From Vicinamibacterales bacterium (GTDB lineage: Bacteria; Acidobacteriota; Vicinamibacteria; Vicinamibacterales; UBA8438): DNA of 64,000 nucleotides. Below the pieces are notes generated by a model that was not told the DNA's origin, did not search any database, and saw nothing but the letters and a program-made list of their open reading frames with translations. This document shows, in pieces, positions 16,970 to 25,366 of this stretch (position 1 is its first letter; each line of letters opens with the position of its first letter). The position numbers and the translations under genes were made by a program. The stretch covers positions 53,370 to 117,369 of the forward strand of contig CATQHX010000063.1 in the NCBI GenBank assembly GCA_958296065.1, written 5' to 3'.

Positions 16970-19110
16970 CGGATCGCCGATCCGGCGGGAGCCCGCTCGG
17001 GGTCGTCGGGTCTCAGCAGCACGGGCTGCCCCTCGGCGTCCAGCGCTGCGAGCACCATGCCGTTCGACTCGATGCCCATCAGCCTGGCCGGCTGCAGGTT
17101 CGCCACGAAGACGACGTGCCGTCCCACCAGGCTCTCCGGCTCGTAGGCCCTGGCGATACCGGCGACGACCTGGCGCACGCCGGCACCGTCGTCGATCTCA
17201 AGCCGCACGAGCTTCTTCGACTTGCGCACCGCCTCGGCCGTCACCACGCGCCCGACTCGCAGCTCGACCTTCGCGAACTCGTCTATCGAGATTCGCGGTG
17301 TCTCGTGAGCCGCCTCTGCGACCTCCGCCGTGCCGGTCCCGGCCACAGCCGCGGCACCGCCGCTCGCGGCCGCCGTGGCCCCATCGACCTCCGTCAGGGG
17401 AGGCGTGGCTGCCGCGGCAGGAGGCGCTTCGTCCACCGCCCGTCGTTCACTGTCGTTCATTGTCCGCTGCTCCCTCCGTTGGACGCCGGTGTCGGCATCG
17501 GCCGCCACCCGCACCTTCCGCCCGACCACCTTCCTCGGGGGTGAAACCTTCCGTTGCGCGGCCGCGCCGCCGTCCGCTGCAGCCCGGCCGGGATCGAGCC
17601 GCGGCCAGAGCGGATCGCCCTTGACGACGCGCCGCTCGGCGCCGGGCGGCGTCGCCCAGACCCCGTCGCGGTCGAGATTCAGGTCGGCGCCGTCGGCCGG
17701 CGCCCCGACGCGCGCCAGCACCTCCCGGCACGAGCGCGGCATGACCGGGGTCAACAGCACCGCCGCGATTCGCACCGCCTCGCTCACGTCGTAGAGCTGC
17801 CGGTCGAGCTCCGCCGCACGCGCCGGATCCCGCGCCGTCACCCACGGCTCGACCGCCGCGATGTACTCGTTCGCGGCGTCGACGAGTTGAAACGCAGCCG
17901 CCACGCCGCCGTGGAGCGCGAAGGCGTCCATCGCCTCCCGGTAAGCCGCCACTGCCCCAACCGCCGCCTCGGCCAGCGGCCCCGGAGAACTCGGCGGCGC
18001 CGTCAGCCGTCCCTCGCGGTAACGGTGGGCCATCGACGCCAGTCGGGACACCAGGTTGCCGAAGTTGTTCGCCAGATCGACGTTGTAGCGCTCTTCGAAG
18101 CGGTCCCAGGTGAAGTCGCCGTCCTGGCCGAACGCGATCTCCTTGGTGAGGTACAACCGCAGCGGATCCGGTCCCAGGCGATCCGCCGCCTCCAGGGGAT
18201 CGACCACGGTACCGAGCGACTTGCTCATCTTCTGGCCCTGCCAGTGCACCCAGCCGTGCCCGAAGACGCGCCGCGGCAGCGGCACTCCCGCGCTCATCAG
18301 CATCGCCGGCCAGATGACGCAGTGGAAACGGGTGATGTCCTTGCCAATGACGTGGAGGTCGGCGGGCCACCAGGTCTCGAACAGCGCGTCGTCCGCGCCG
18401 TAGCCGACCCCCGAGATGTAGTTGATGAGCGCGTCGAACCAGACGTAGATGACGCTGCCGGGATCCGACGGCACGGGGATGCCCCAGGCCTGGCCGGTCC
18501 GGCTCATCGAGATGTCGTCGAGCCCCGACTCCAGCAACCTGAGCATTTCGTTGCGGCGGATCTCGGGCTCGAGAAACTCCGGATGCGCCGCGTAGTGGTC
18601 GAGCAGACGCTGCCGGTACTTCGAGAGCCGGAAGAAGTGGTTCTTCTCCTTGATCCACTGCGGCGGCTTGCGGTGCACCGGGCAGTTGCCGTCCTCGAGG
18701 TCCTTCTCCGTCTTGAACGCCTCGCAGGAAACGCAGTACCACCCCTCGAAGTAGCCCTCGTACACGTCGCCCGCTTCCGTCAGCCGCGAGGCGAGCGCCG
18801 TCACGCCGGTCCGGTGCCGCGCCTCCGTCGTCCTTATGAAATCGTCGAACGAGATGTCGAGCCGCGCCCACACGTCGCGGAAGGCCCTCTCCATGTCGTC
18901 GCAGAAGGCGAGCGGCTCGACGCCGAGCTCGCCCGCGCGCTGAAAGACGTTCTGCGAGTGCTCGTCGTTGCCCATCATGAAGCGGGTCTCGATGCCGCGC
19001 AGCCGCTTGTAGCGGGCGATGACATCGGCCGCAATCTTCTCGTAGGCGGTCCCCAGGTGGGGCCGGCTGTTGACGTAGTCGATAGCCGTGGTGATATAGA
19101 ACCTGGACAT
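16966..19110 (-). CDS. metG: Methionyl-tRNA synthetase with fused C-terminal tRNA-binding domain
   Basis: A 714-residue enzyme charging tRNA-Met. The class I signatures are PHLG (17-20, HIGH-like) and KMSKS (294-298). A zinc-knuckle-like set C126, C129, C143 and H146 is present. After the anticodon-binding domain, a long Ala-, Gly- and Glu-rich linker (about residues 520-605) leads to a C-terminal OB-fold tRNA-binding domain (about 607-714: FAKVELRVGRV, then NLQPARLMGIESNGM), homologous to the separate beta subunit or Csaa. The ATG at 19110 opens the conserved SRFYITTAI; the long open frame upstream is a shadow of larC. It lies 5 nt after larC and is coupled to the tatD-family gene. Confidence 0.96.
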   Translation of the reverse strand: MSRFYITTAIDYVNSRPHLGTAYEKIAADVIARYKRLRGIETRFMMGNDEHSQNVFQRAGELGVEPLAFCDDMERAFRDVWARLDISFDDFIRTTEARHRTGVTALASRLTEAGDVYEGYFEGWYCVSCEAFKTEKDLEDGNCPVHRKPPQWIKEKNHFFRLSKYRQRLLDHYAAHPEFLEPEIRRNEMLRLLESGLDDISMSRTGQAWGIPVPSDPGSVIYVWFDALINYISGVGYGADDALFETWWPADLHVIGKDITRFHCVIWPAMLMSAGVPLPRRVFGHGWVHWQGQKMSKSLGTVVDPLEAADRLGPDPLRLYLTKEIAFGQDGDFTWDRFEERYNVDLANNFGNLVSRLASMAHRYREGRLTAPPSSPGPLAEAAVGAVAAYREAMDAFALHGGVAAAFQLVDAANEYIAAVEPWVTARDPARAAELDRQLYDVSEAVRIAAVLLTPVMPRSCREVLARVGAPADGADLNLDRDGVWATPPGAERRVVKGDPLWPRLDPGRAAADGGAAAQRKVSPPRKVVGRKVRVAADADTGVQRREQRTMNDSERRAVDEAPPAAAATPPLTEVDGATAAASGGAAAVAGTGTAEVAEAAHETPRISIDEFAKVELRVGRVVTAEAVRKSKKLVRLEIDDGAGVRQVVAGIARAYEPESLVGRHVVFVANLQPARLMGIESNGMVLAALDAEGQPVLLRPDDPERAPAGSAIR

Positions 19111-19115
19111 CGGAT

Positions 19116-20507
19116 TCAGGAAGCGGTCTCCGCGTTGCGGTCGAGCCACGCCTTGACGGCGATGGCCTGTACGTCCTTTATCGACAGCCCTCGCTCGGCC
19201 GCCAGCCGCGCGCAGTCGTCGAACTCGGGAGCCGCGTTGCGTAGCGCGCCGTCGCGCCGCGCCACCTTGATGCGAACGGCGCCGATCGGCGTCTCGACGG
19301 CGATCTCCTCCCGGTCGAGCCGCTCGCGTTCGGTCTCGGTCACCCGCACGCCGATGGTGGTCGACTCCCGGAACAGCACGTCCGCCAGCGGGGCGCGCCG
19401 GCCGGGGGGCGCCACCACGGTCACCAGCGTGCCCGGACGGTTCTTCTTCATCTGAATCGGCGCGTAGAAGACGTCGAGGGCGCCTTCCGCAACCAACAGC
19501 TCCATCAGCGCTCCATAGAGCTGCGGGTTCATGTCGTCGATCTGGCACTCGAGAACAACCACGCGCTCGAGATCGCCACACTCGGACCCGTCCCCCACCA
19601 GCGCCCGCAGGACGTTGGGGCGGCCGGCCGGATTCCGGTCGCCGGCCCCGTAGCCGATGCGCTCGACCCGCATGGGCGGTGCCGTGCCGTAGGCATCGGC
19701 GTACTCCGTCACGAGAAGGGCCCCGGTCGGCGTGACCAGCTCCGCCGGCGGTCCCTGAGCGTACGTCGGCACGCCGACCAGCAGCTCCGCCGTGGCCGGC
19801 GCGGGCACGGGCAGCACGCCGTGCGCGCACTCGACGGTTCCGGAGCCGACGTTCAGCGCCGAGGCCACGACCCGGTCGGGCGCCAGCCATTCCAGCGCGG
19901 AGACCGCCGCCACGACGTCCACGATGGAGTCGACCGCGCCGACCTCGTGCAGGTGCACCTCCTCGACCGGTACCTGGTGAATGCCCGCCTCCACCTCCGC
20001 CAGCCGGCGGAAGAGCCGCGAAGCACGCGCCCTGCCGCCCGGCGACAACGACGACCGGTCGACGATCCCGTTGATTTCCGTCAGGCCGCGGTGGTGGTGG
20101 TGGTGGTGTCCGCGAGCGCGCTCCCGGCCATGGGTATGGCCCTCCTCATCGCCATGCGTATCGCCGTGCTCGCCGCCGTGCGTGTGGGGGTGCTCATGGC
20201 CATCCGCGTGGCCGTGCTCATGGCCGTGGCCGTGGCCGTGTTCGTGGCCGTGGCCCTGGCCGTGCACATGCCCGCCACCATTCCCCGCTTGCGCGTCGGC
20301 CGCCTCGCCATCGACCGTCACGCGGAACTTGGCCGCGCCGATCCCGCTCCGGTCCACGCGTTCGCTCCTGACCCGGACGCCGTCGAGCCCGAGCGAATCG
20401 ACCGCCTGCCGGAGCACCTCGAACGGCACGCCGGCATCGACGAGCGCGCCGGCGAGCATGTCGCCGGACGCACCCGAGAAGCAGTCGAGATACAGGATTC
20501 TGGACAT
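19116..20507 (-). CDS. larC: Nickel-pincer cofactor biosynthesis protein LarC
   Basis: A 463-residue LarC (formerly DUF111), which inserts nickel in a CTP-dependent step of nickel-pincer nucleotide synthesis. The N-terminus has the diagnostic YLDCFSGASGDMLAGAL. Residues 80-139 are a long histidine-rich stretch alternating HGH, HEH and HTH and ending in six His, probably a nickel store or chaperone. The C-terminal part contains the second conserved block (VVVLECQIDDMNPQLYG and MKKNRPGTLVTV). The other cofactor genes larB and larE and the apo-enzyme larA are not in this window. The next gene, metG, begins 5 nt downstream. Confidence 0.95.
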   Translation of the reverse strand: MSRILYLDCFSGASGDMLAGALVDAGVPFEVLRQAVDSLGLDGVRVRSERVDRSGIGAAKFRVTVDGEAADAQAGNGGGHVHGQGHGHEHGHGHGHEHGHADGHEHPHTHGGEHGDTHGDEEGHTHGRERARGHHHHHHRGLTEINGIVDRSSLSPGGRARASRLFRRLAEVEAGIHQVPVEEVHLHEVGAVDSIVDVVAAVSALEWLAPDRVVASALNVGSGTVECAHGVLPVPAPATAELLVGVPTYAQGPPAELVTPTGALLVTEYADAYGTAPPMRVERIGYGAGDRNPAGRPNVLRALVGDGSECGDLERVVVLECQIDDMNPQLYGALMELLVAEGALDVFYAPIQMKKNRPGTLVTVVAPPGRRAPLADVLFRESTTIGVRVTETERERLDREEIAVETPIGAVRIKVARRDGALRNAAPEFDDCARLAAERGLSIKDVQAIAVKAWLDRNAETAS

Positions 20508-20529
20508 CAGTCCCTGGCGCCCGCGGCGT

Positions 20530-20550
20530 TTCTACGGCGCAAGCTCCTAG
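20530..20550 (+). repeat. Dispersed short repeat, copy A
   Basis: This shares the core CGGCGCAAGCTCCTAG with the copy at 39554-39574 (19/21 over the whole unit), and a related copy runs the other way at 23091-23113. It overlaps the radC stop codon. In one plus frame all copies would read (F/V/A)LR(R/G)KL, which points to common descent rather than chance. Confidence 0.55.
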
Positions 20551-21218
20551 AGTCGGCCATGCTCCTTGAAACTGTAGTAGCAGGCATCCGCGAGCACCAT
20601 GTGATCCAGCACGTCGATGCCCATGATGGCGCCGGCCTCCACCAGGCGCGCCGTCAGGGCCACGTCGTCCTCGCTCGGCGTGGGATCCCCCGACGGATGG
20701 TTGTGAAACACCACGATCGCCGCCGCGCCGCCGGCGGTAGCCATCCGGAACACTTCCCGCGGGTGTGCGAGGGTCTCATCCAGCGTACCGACCGACAGCA
20801 GCGCCGTGAGCAACACGCGGTGACGGGCATCGAGCTGCACGACGCCGAACTGCTCCACCGACCGCGCGCCGTAGCGCGGCAGCAGGTAGCGCGCCATGTC
20901 GCGCGGCCCGCCCAGCCGTGTCCGCTCGTCGGGCAACGCCAGCGTACGGCGCCCCAGCTCGATAGCGGCCATGATCCGGGCGGACATGGCGGGTCCGACA
21001 CCGGAAACCCCCTGCAACTGGCCCTCGAGGGCGCGCGTCAACCCGTGTACACCCCCGGCATGGGAAAGCACCCGGTTCGCGATGTCGAGCGCGCTCTCGT
21101 GCTGAGATCCGTGGCCGAGTACCGCGGCAAGCAGTTCGTTGTCGCCAAGCCCGGCCGGGCCCAGGCGCCTCAGCTTTTCGCGCGGCCGATCGTGGAGAGC
21201 CAGTTGCCTTACGCTCAC
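20547..21218 (-). CDS. radC: RadC family JAB/MPN-domain protein
   Basis: A 223-residue RadC protein. The N-terminal part (REKLRRLGPAGLGDNELLAAVLG) carries a helix-hairpin-helix (LQGVSGVGPAMSARIMAAIELG), and the C-terminal JAB1/MPN metalloprotease-like domain has the JAMM signature in VFHNHPSGDPTPSEDD (H172, H174 and nearby Asp). The cellular role of RadC is unsettled; it is no longer thought to be a core DNA-repair protein in E. coli. The GTG at 21218 gives normal family length; the open frame upstream runs through a repeat-containing spacer and lacks family sequence. Confidence 0.93.
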   Translation of the reverse strand: MSVRQLALHDRPREKLRRLGPAGLGDNELLAAVLGHGSQHESALDIANRVLSHAGGVHGLTRALEGQLQGVSGVGPAMSARIMAAIELGRRTLALPDERTRLGGPRDMARYLLPRYGARSVEQFGVVQLDARHRVLLTALLSVGTLDETLAHPREVFRMATAGGAAAIVVFHNHPSGDPTPSEDDVALTARLVEAGAIMGIDVLDHMVLADACYYSFKEHGRL

Positions 21219-21300
21219 GCGGAACTCGCATTCAATCCGCGTGCCGCGCTGCCGGCTCGATCGTACTACACCGGCCGCACCGACGGAGCGCCCGCCGGAC

Positions 21301-21409
21301 GGAACATGCCTCTCCACCCAATCATGAGGTCGACCTGCCCGATTCGGATGCACCTGATGACCGGCCGCGTGCGACGGAACATGCCTCCCCAGCCCATCAT
21401 GAGGTCGAC
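21301..21409. repeat. Pair of 34-bp direct repeats, 75 bp apart
   Basis: Positions 21301-21334 and 21376-21409 match at 31 of 34 bases (both begin GGAACATGCCTC and end ATCATGAGGTCGAC). The second copy overlaps the dapF stop codon at 21397-21399. On the minus strand each could read VDLM(M/I)GW(G/R)GMF. No matching gene is recognised. Confidence 0.85.
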
Positions 21410-22242
21410 GGCGGCGGGACCCACTGACCACGCGCGACGATATCGGCCCACCCCGTGAGCCGGATCTCGTCCTCCGTCCAGTCGACGTGCTGCGTTCCGC
21501 CCGGAGAGACGACCTCCGCGCTCCTCGACGCGCCGCCGAAACGGGCCGCCGCAACCGCCGCCGCGCACGCGCCGGTACCCGAGGCCAGCGTGGGCCCGAC
21601 GCCCCGTTCCCAGATCAGGATGCGAATCCGATCGGGACGCTCGACCGTTGCGAACTCGACGTTGGTCCCTTCCGGAAACCGCTCATGCGTCGCGAGGAGC
21701 CGCCCGAGAGCCCGGAACCGACGTTCCCCTTCGTCCATGGACGACGAGAGCACGACGCATTGCGGGTTGCCGACGGACAGCACGACCACCCGTACCCGCT
21801 CGCCCCCGACGGCCAGCTCCTCCTCCCGCAACCCGAGTGGCAGTCCCATACCGGCCCGGAACGTATAGCGCGGATGCATCGCCTCCAGCAGCGTCAGCGT
21901 CTTCAGGCCCCCCGCGGTGTCGATTTCCAGCCTGCGGCCCGCGGCGGAGGTCTCGATCGAAGCGGTCTCGACCAGCAGCGCTCCCAGGCACCGCACGCCG
22001 TTGCCGGACACCTCCGCCGAGCTGCCGTCCGCGTTGAAGAGCCGCATCGCCGCGCCAGCGGGGGTCCGCCGGTAGGCGATCAGGCCGTCCGCGCCGACGC
22101 CGTGCTGCCGCCGGCAGATGGCCCGCGCCAACGCGTCGAGCGGCGCCGGGTCGACGCCGCCCTCCTCGATGAAGAGGAAGTCGTTGCCGTAGGCGTGCGC
22201 CTTGACGAACCCGACCGTCGCGGTGCGTCGCTCTGAGCTCAC
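21397..22242 (-). CDS. dapF: Diaminopimelate epimerase
   Basis: A 281-residue DapF, which converts LL- to meso-diaminopimelate for lysine and peptidoglycan synthesis. The two catalytic cysteines are C85 in SGNGVRC and C226 in SGTGACA; AYGNDFLF near the N-terminus is the usual first motif. The GTG at 22242 overlaps the stop of the upstream outer-membrane protein gene in a GTGA arrangement, so it is preferred to an earlier in-frame codon at 22269. The last few residues lie in a 34-bp repeat, so the native C-terminus may have been altered there. Confidence 0.95.
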   Translation of the reverse strand: MSSERRTATVGFVKAHAYGNDFLFIEEGGVDPAPLDALARAICRRQHGVGADGLIAYRRTPAGAAMRLFNADGSSAEVSGNGVRCLGALLVETASIETSAAGRRLEIDTAGGLKTLTLLEAMHPRYTFRAGMGLPLGLREEELAVGGERVRVVVLSVGNPQCVVLSSSMDEGERRFRALGRLLATHERFPEGTNVEFATVERPDRIRILIWERGVGPTLASGTGACAAAVAAARFGGASRSAEVVSPGGTQHVDWTEDEIRLTGWADIVARGQWVPPPSTS

Positions 22243-23084
22243 GGCACCTCGAACGCCCGGAATACCCATGTCAACCCGGTCGTCACGCCGAGACCGGCGT
22301 CACGCGCAGTGATGCCGGCCACCAGCGCGGCGTCCACTCTGACCAGCCCCCGGGTCAGGCGTGCCCCGAAACGGACGTAGCCGGAGCTGTCGGTCCCGGG
22401 GGGCGGGTCGCCACGCCGCGTATTGGCGCGGCCGTTCACCTCGCCGACGATCTCGGCGCCCTCCGCGAAAGCGCGAGCGAACGAGATCCCGTATACCAGC
22501 ACGTCGTTCTGCCGGTCGCCACGAGTGGGGTCGCTCAGAATGCCGAGACCGACGTTGCCTACCACACGGAGCGATCGGACCGTCTTGCCGACCAGCAGCG
22601 TGTTGTAGAAGTCCATCGTGTCCAGCCCGATCCCCTCCTCGTTGCCCGCGTTCGGCAGCTTGGTGGCGAACCGAAGCGCGATTCCGGGGCGGACTCCACC
22701 TTCGGAGAGCAGGCGCGTCTTCGCGCCGACCACCGTATCGGACCAGCTCGACGTGCTGCTGCCGCTGGCCCGCAACAGATGGGACAGCGGCGCGCGCGTC
22801 CGATTCGTGATGCTCAGGGTGTCGTAGGACAGGCCGTCGATCTGCACCTCGGCGATCGAGCTCACCCCTATGCTGACTCCAAACCGGGGGAGGCTGCGCA
22901 GGTGACCGGTCAGGCCGGACACCGGAAAGTGCTGGTCGCGCTGATAGTCGAATCCGGCCTCCATCAGCACGATGCCGGCGCCAACGGATTCCGGATCCTC
23001 GGTCACGAGCGGCCGTTGCTGTGCAGGGGCCGATGCCGGCCAGACGAGGAACGCCAGCGGCAGCAGGAGCAGTAGACGGAGCAT
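22239..23084 (-). CDS. Putative outer-membrane beta-barrel protein
   Basis: A 281-residue protein with a clear signal peptide (MLRLLLLLPLAFLVWPASAPAQ). The rest is made of alternating short hydrophobic strands and turns, for example FGVSIGVSSIAEVQIDGLSY and VVGNVGLGILSDPTRGDRQNDVLVYGISF, as expected for an outer-membrane barrel. No catalytic motif is visible. It resembles transporter-like barrel proteins annotated as hypothetical. A TAGAAT hexamer lies 6 nt before the ATG, and dapF is coupled to its stop. Confidence 0.7.
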   Translation of the reverse strand: MLRLLLLLPLAFLVWPASAPAQQRPLVTEDPESVGAGIVLMEAGFDYQRDQHFPVSGLTGHLRSLPRFGVSIGVSSIAEVQIDGLSYDTLSITNRTRAPLSHLLRASGSSTSSWSDTVVGAKTRLLSEGGVRPGIALRFATKLPNAGNEEGIGLDTMDFYNTLLVGKTVRSLRVVGNVGLGILSDPTRGDRQNDVLVYGISFARAFAEGAEIVGEVNGRANTRRGDPPPGTDSSGYVRFGARLTRGLVRVDAALVAGITARDAGLGVTTGLTWVFRAFEVP

Positions 23085-23090
23085 GTACAG

Positions 23091-23096
23091 ATTCTA
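23091..23096 (-). promoter_or_regulatory. -10-like box (TAGAAT) for the barrel protein at 22239-23084
   Basis: TAGAAT lies 6 nt before the ATG at 23084. If it is a -10 element, transcription starts at or next to the ATG (leaderless). No good -35 is visible. Confidence 0.4.
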
Positions 23097-23231
23097 CGAG
23101 CTTGCGCCGCAAAGCGCAGCGCATCCAGGTTCCATGCCTCTACTCGTGTTGAACGAGGGCCAGCCTTCCGGCTGGCCGGCAAGGGCGCCTTGCACGGTCG
23201 GCCGCGTCTGTCACTCGAAGGGCCGGAGCGT

Positions 23232-23304
23232 AATCGGGATAGGGGGGAGCCTCGCGGCTCCTCCCCTCCCACACCACCGTGCGTACGGGTCCGTACACTG
23301 TGGT
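23232..23304 (-). mobile_element. Orphan 3' end of a group II intron (domains V and VI)
   Basis: The minus strand of 23273-23304 folds like group II domain V. The lower stem pairs ACCAC with GUGGU; a 2-nt bulge (CG) on the 3' strand separates it from an upper stem (UACGG with CCGUA) closed by a short AC loop. A domain VI-like GGAGCC-GCGA-GGCUCC hairpin follows, then CUAUCCCGAU, a typical 3' terminus. No reverse transcriptase frame or 5' end is found, so this is a truncated relic. The family call rests on my reading of the fold. Confidence 0.5.
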
Positions 23305-23379
23305 TCGACGGAGTCAAGCGGCATGGCCTGCCCCCACCACCCCAGGGTTCCTGCGCCTCGGATCTCACTTCGTTGTGTT

Positions 23380-24018
23380 CTACGGCGGAAGATCCCGCCT
23401 TCTGGGGTCGGCGGAGGATCCCCGGACCGAGCCGCAGTCACGCCCCCAACGGATGTAGACCAGCGCCGCCGCGTCGTAGAGCGCGTGCGCGACGATCGGC
23501 GCCAGCAGCCCGCCGGTCGCCACCGCCAGCCAGCCGAGCGCCGCTCCCATGACGGCGACCCAGCAGCCGAAGGCGAGCGTGCCGCGGCCTCCGGTGTGCA
23601 GCGCGCCGAAAACGAGGCTCGCGGGAATCAACCCAATCTCCGGCTGCAAGACGCCGCGAAACAGCAGCTCTTCGCCGACGCCGGCGGCAACCGCAATGAC
23701 GACAACCTCGCGTACCCCGATCTCGGCGAAAAGCGGCTTCACGATGTCGCGATACACGCGGCGGACGGCGCGCACGGCCCGAACCGGGGGTGCGTGGCAG
23801 AGCAACCAGTGGTTGACGGCGGCGAACGCGGCGGCCGCCAGCAGACCGGCGACGGCATCGCGCACCCCCGGGCCGGAGCCGGTCTCCAGCGGGAGGCTGC
23901 GGTAGCGCGCCCAAGCCAGGGCCAGCAGGACGAGGAGGGCCTCGCCGGCTAGCGCCAGCCGCAGCAGCTCGCCCGCGGTCGGGCGGCTACCGCTCGCTGT
24001 CCAGCGGCTCTTCACCAA
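23380..24018 (-). CDS. CPBP family intramembrane metalloprotease
   Basis: A membrane protein of about 212 residues in the CPBP (CAAX protease and bacteriocin-processing) family. Conserved motifs are GEELLFRG (EExxxR), FGALH and HALYD, which form the presumed metal site inside the membrane; about six hydrophobic segments are present. The TTG at 24018 lies 10 nt after AAGGAG; the adjacent GTG at 24015 is the alternative. The last 18 or so residues (CGSVRGSSADPRRRDLPP) look unlike the family and may come from sequence brought in with the adjacent intron remnant. A perfect palindrome covers the upstream region. Confidence 0.85.
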   Translation of the reverse strand: MVKSRWTASGSRPTAGELLRLALAGEALLVLLALAWARYRSLPLETGSGPGVRDAVAGLLAAAAFAAVNHWLLCHAPPVRAVRAVRRVYRDIVKPLFAEIGVREVVVIAVAAGVGEELLFRGVLQPEIGLIPASLVFGALHTGGRGTLAFGCWVAVMGAALGWLAVATGGLLAPIVAHALYDAAALVYIRWGRDCGSVRGSSADPRRRDLPP

Positions 24019-24032
24019 TGCCTGGACACTCC

Positions 24033-24048
24033 TTCTGCCGCGGCAGAA
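24033..24048. promoter_or_regulatory. Perfect 16-bp palindrome upstream of the CPBP gene
   Basis: TTCTGCCGCGGCAGAA reads identically on both strands. It lies about 15 nt before the CPBP start and includes the first bases of its AAGGAG site, so a bound dimeric repressor could block initiation. No adjacent regulator gene is known. Confidence 0.45.
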
Positions 24049-24241
24049 ACCGCTACCATTACGGTACCACCAGTGCAGGGGGCGCGATTGATGCTTCGGT
24101 CCGGTTCGGGAGGGCACCGCCCGGCGGGAGATGTCGAACCTGACGGCGTCGATGTCGTGCTGCTCGCGGACGTCATCCGGTACCAACGTGGGCTGGAAAC
24201 GACAGCCGGACGGAAGCCTCTTCTTCTAGGACAGTCCACCA

Positions 24242-25240
24242 GTGTCGCCTGACAATCCGTCGCACGAATGGTGCGAACACGCCACTCCCGAAGATGTCTA
24301 CTACGCCTACCGGCTGTTCTTGAAGCGACGGCCCGACCCTGACGGTTACGCACACTACCAGCGTCTCGTCGCCAAGGGACTGCCCCTGGAGAGTCTGATC
24401 AGGAGTTTCGCCCAGTCTGACGAAGCGCGGGCGGACACCGGCCCGACTCCCGTCGATCTGGGCGGTTACCAGGTATGCGTCCAGCGGCGGGACATCGAGT
24501 TCGCGCAAACGATCATCGCCACGAACGACTACGAGCCCCACGTGCGGTACGCCATCCGCGAGCGGCTCCGCGCAGGGGACGTCGCCGTGGATGTCGGCGC
24601 GAATGTAGGCTGCATCGCTCTGATGGCAGCAACGCTGGTCGGCTACACAGGCATGGTAATCGCGGTCGAACCAAACCCCGACAATCTGCAGATGTTGTAC
24701 GCCGGCATGGTCCTGAACGGGATCCGGAACGTACGCGTCCTGCCGCATGCCGCGGCCGCCCGAACGGAAGTGTCGTCCCTCAGCGACAACCCTTCCAATA
24801 CCCACCTGCTCGCGGCACAGGTCCCCAGACCCGGGGGTGTCTACACACAGACCGTCGTGCTCGATGAGGCGCTCGCATGGCTGCCTCGGCTGGACTTGGT
24901 CAAGATGGATATCGAGGGACACGAGATCGACGCGTTCGACGGGTTCAGAACGTCGATCGCACAACATCGCCCCACACTGGTCATCGAGTTCAATCCGCGC
25001 TGCCTCGTCGACATGCAACAGCGCGATCCTGCGGATCTGCTCGACAGGATCCTGGCCCTCTACTCCAGCGTCAGGGCTACGAGTGTGTTCGGGGACAACG
25101 AACGGTTCTCCAACGCCGCGGATCTTCTGGACTACTGGCACCGCCGGAATCGCGAGGTGACCGACGCGGGACTGTTGCCGAATCGCATGCTGCACTTCGA
25201 CCTCGTTGCCGAACGGGGTCGGCCTCGCCGGAATCCCTGA
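24242..25240 (+). CDS. FkbM-type methyltransferase with N-terminal DUF4214-like segment
   Basis: A 332-residue protein. Residues about 15-65 (YYAYRLFLKRRPDPDGYAHY, then IRSFAQSDEA) resemble the DUF4214 unit found in surface-glycan proteins. A class I SAM methyltransferase of the FkbM family follows: VAVDVGANVGCIALMAA is the SAM-binding motif I, IAVEPNP motif II, and LVKMDIEGHE the FkbM signature. FkbM enzymes O-methylate sugars or polyketides. It starts at a GTG (24242) at the left edge of the glycan island, divergent from the CPBP gene. Confidence 0.85.
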   Translation: MSPDNPSHEWCEHATPEDVYYAYRLFLKRRPDPDGYAHYQRLVAKGLPLESLIRSFAQSDEARADTGPTPVDLGGYQVCVQRRDIEFAQTIIATNDYEPHVRYAIRERLRAGDVAVDVGANVGCIALMAATLVGYTGMVIAVEPNPDNLQMLYAGMVLNGIRNVRVLPHAAAARTEVSSLSDNPSNTHLLAAQVPRPGGVYTQTVVLDEALAWLPRLDLVKMDIEGHEIDAFDGFRTSIAQHRPTLVIEFNPRCLVDMQQRDPADLLDRILALYSSVRATSVFGDNERFSNAADLLDYWHRRNREVTDAGLLPNRMLHFDLVAERGRPRRNP

Positions 25241-25366
25241 ACCGACGCTCCCGACCTCGCTGACGACGACCGCTGAACAGTGTGCTTCCGGCGGTTCTTT
25301 CGTTGCCGGCCAGTGTGGCGGCGGCAAGGAGCTAAACCGTGACTCATCCGTCAGGATGACACTCGC

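Larger units (their letters stand above)
23085..23379. other. Gene-free stretch with intron remnant, hairpin and repeats
   Basis: No credible coding sequence is seen. From left to right it holds a TAGAAT box and a reverse copy of the dispersed repeat (23091-23113), a perfect hairpin (23159-23176, GCCAGCC stem, 4-nt loop), the 3' end of a group II intron (23232-23304) and a degenerate repeat copy adjoining the CPBP stop (23378-23396). Confidence 0.6.

Noticed and set aside
20121..20290. Short tandem repeats resembling a microsatellite
   Set aside because: They are the coding pattern of the His-Gly-rich tract of larC, not an independent repeat.
21266..21568. 100-residue minus-strand frame containing two VDLM-GW-GMF units
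   Set aside because: It overlaps the end of dapF, has shadow-like composition elsewhere, and has no ribosome-binding site; kept only as a repeat observation.
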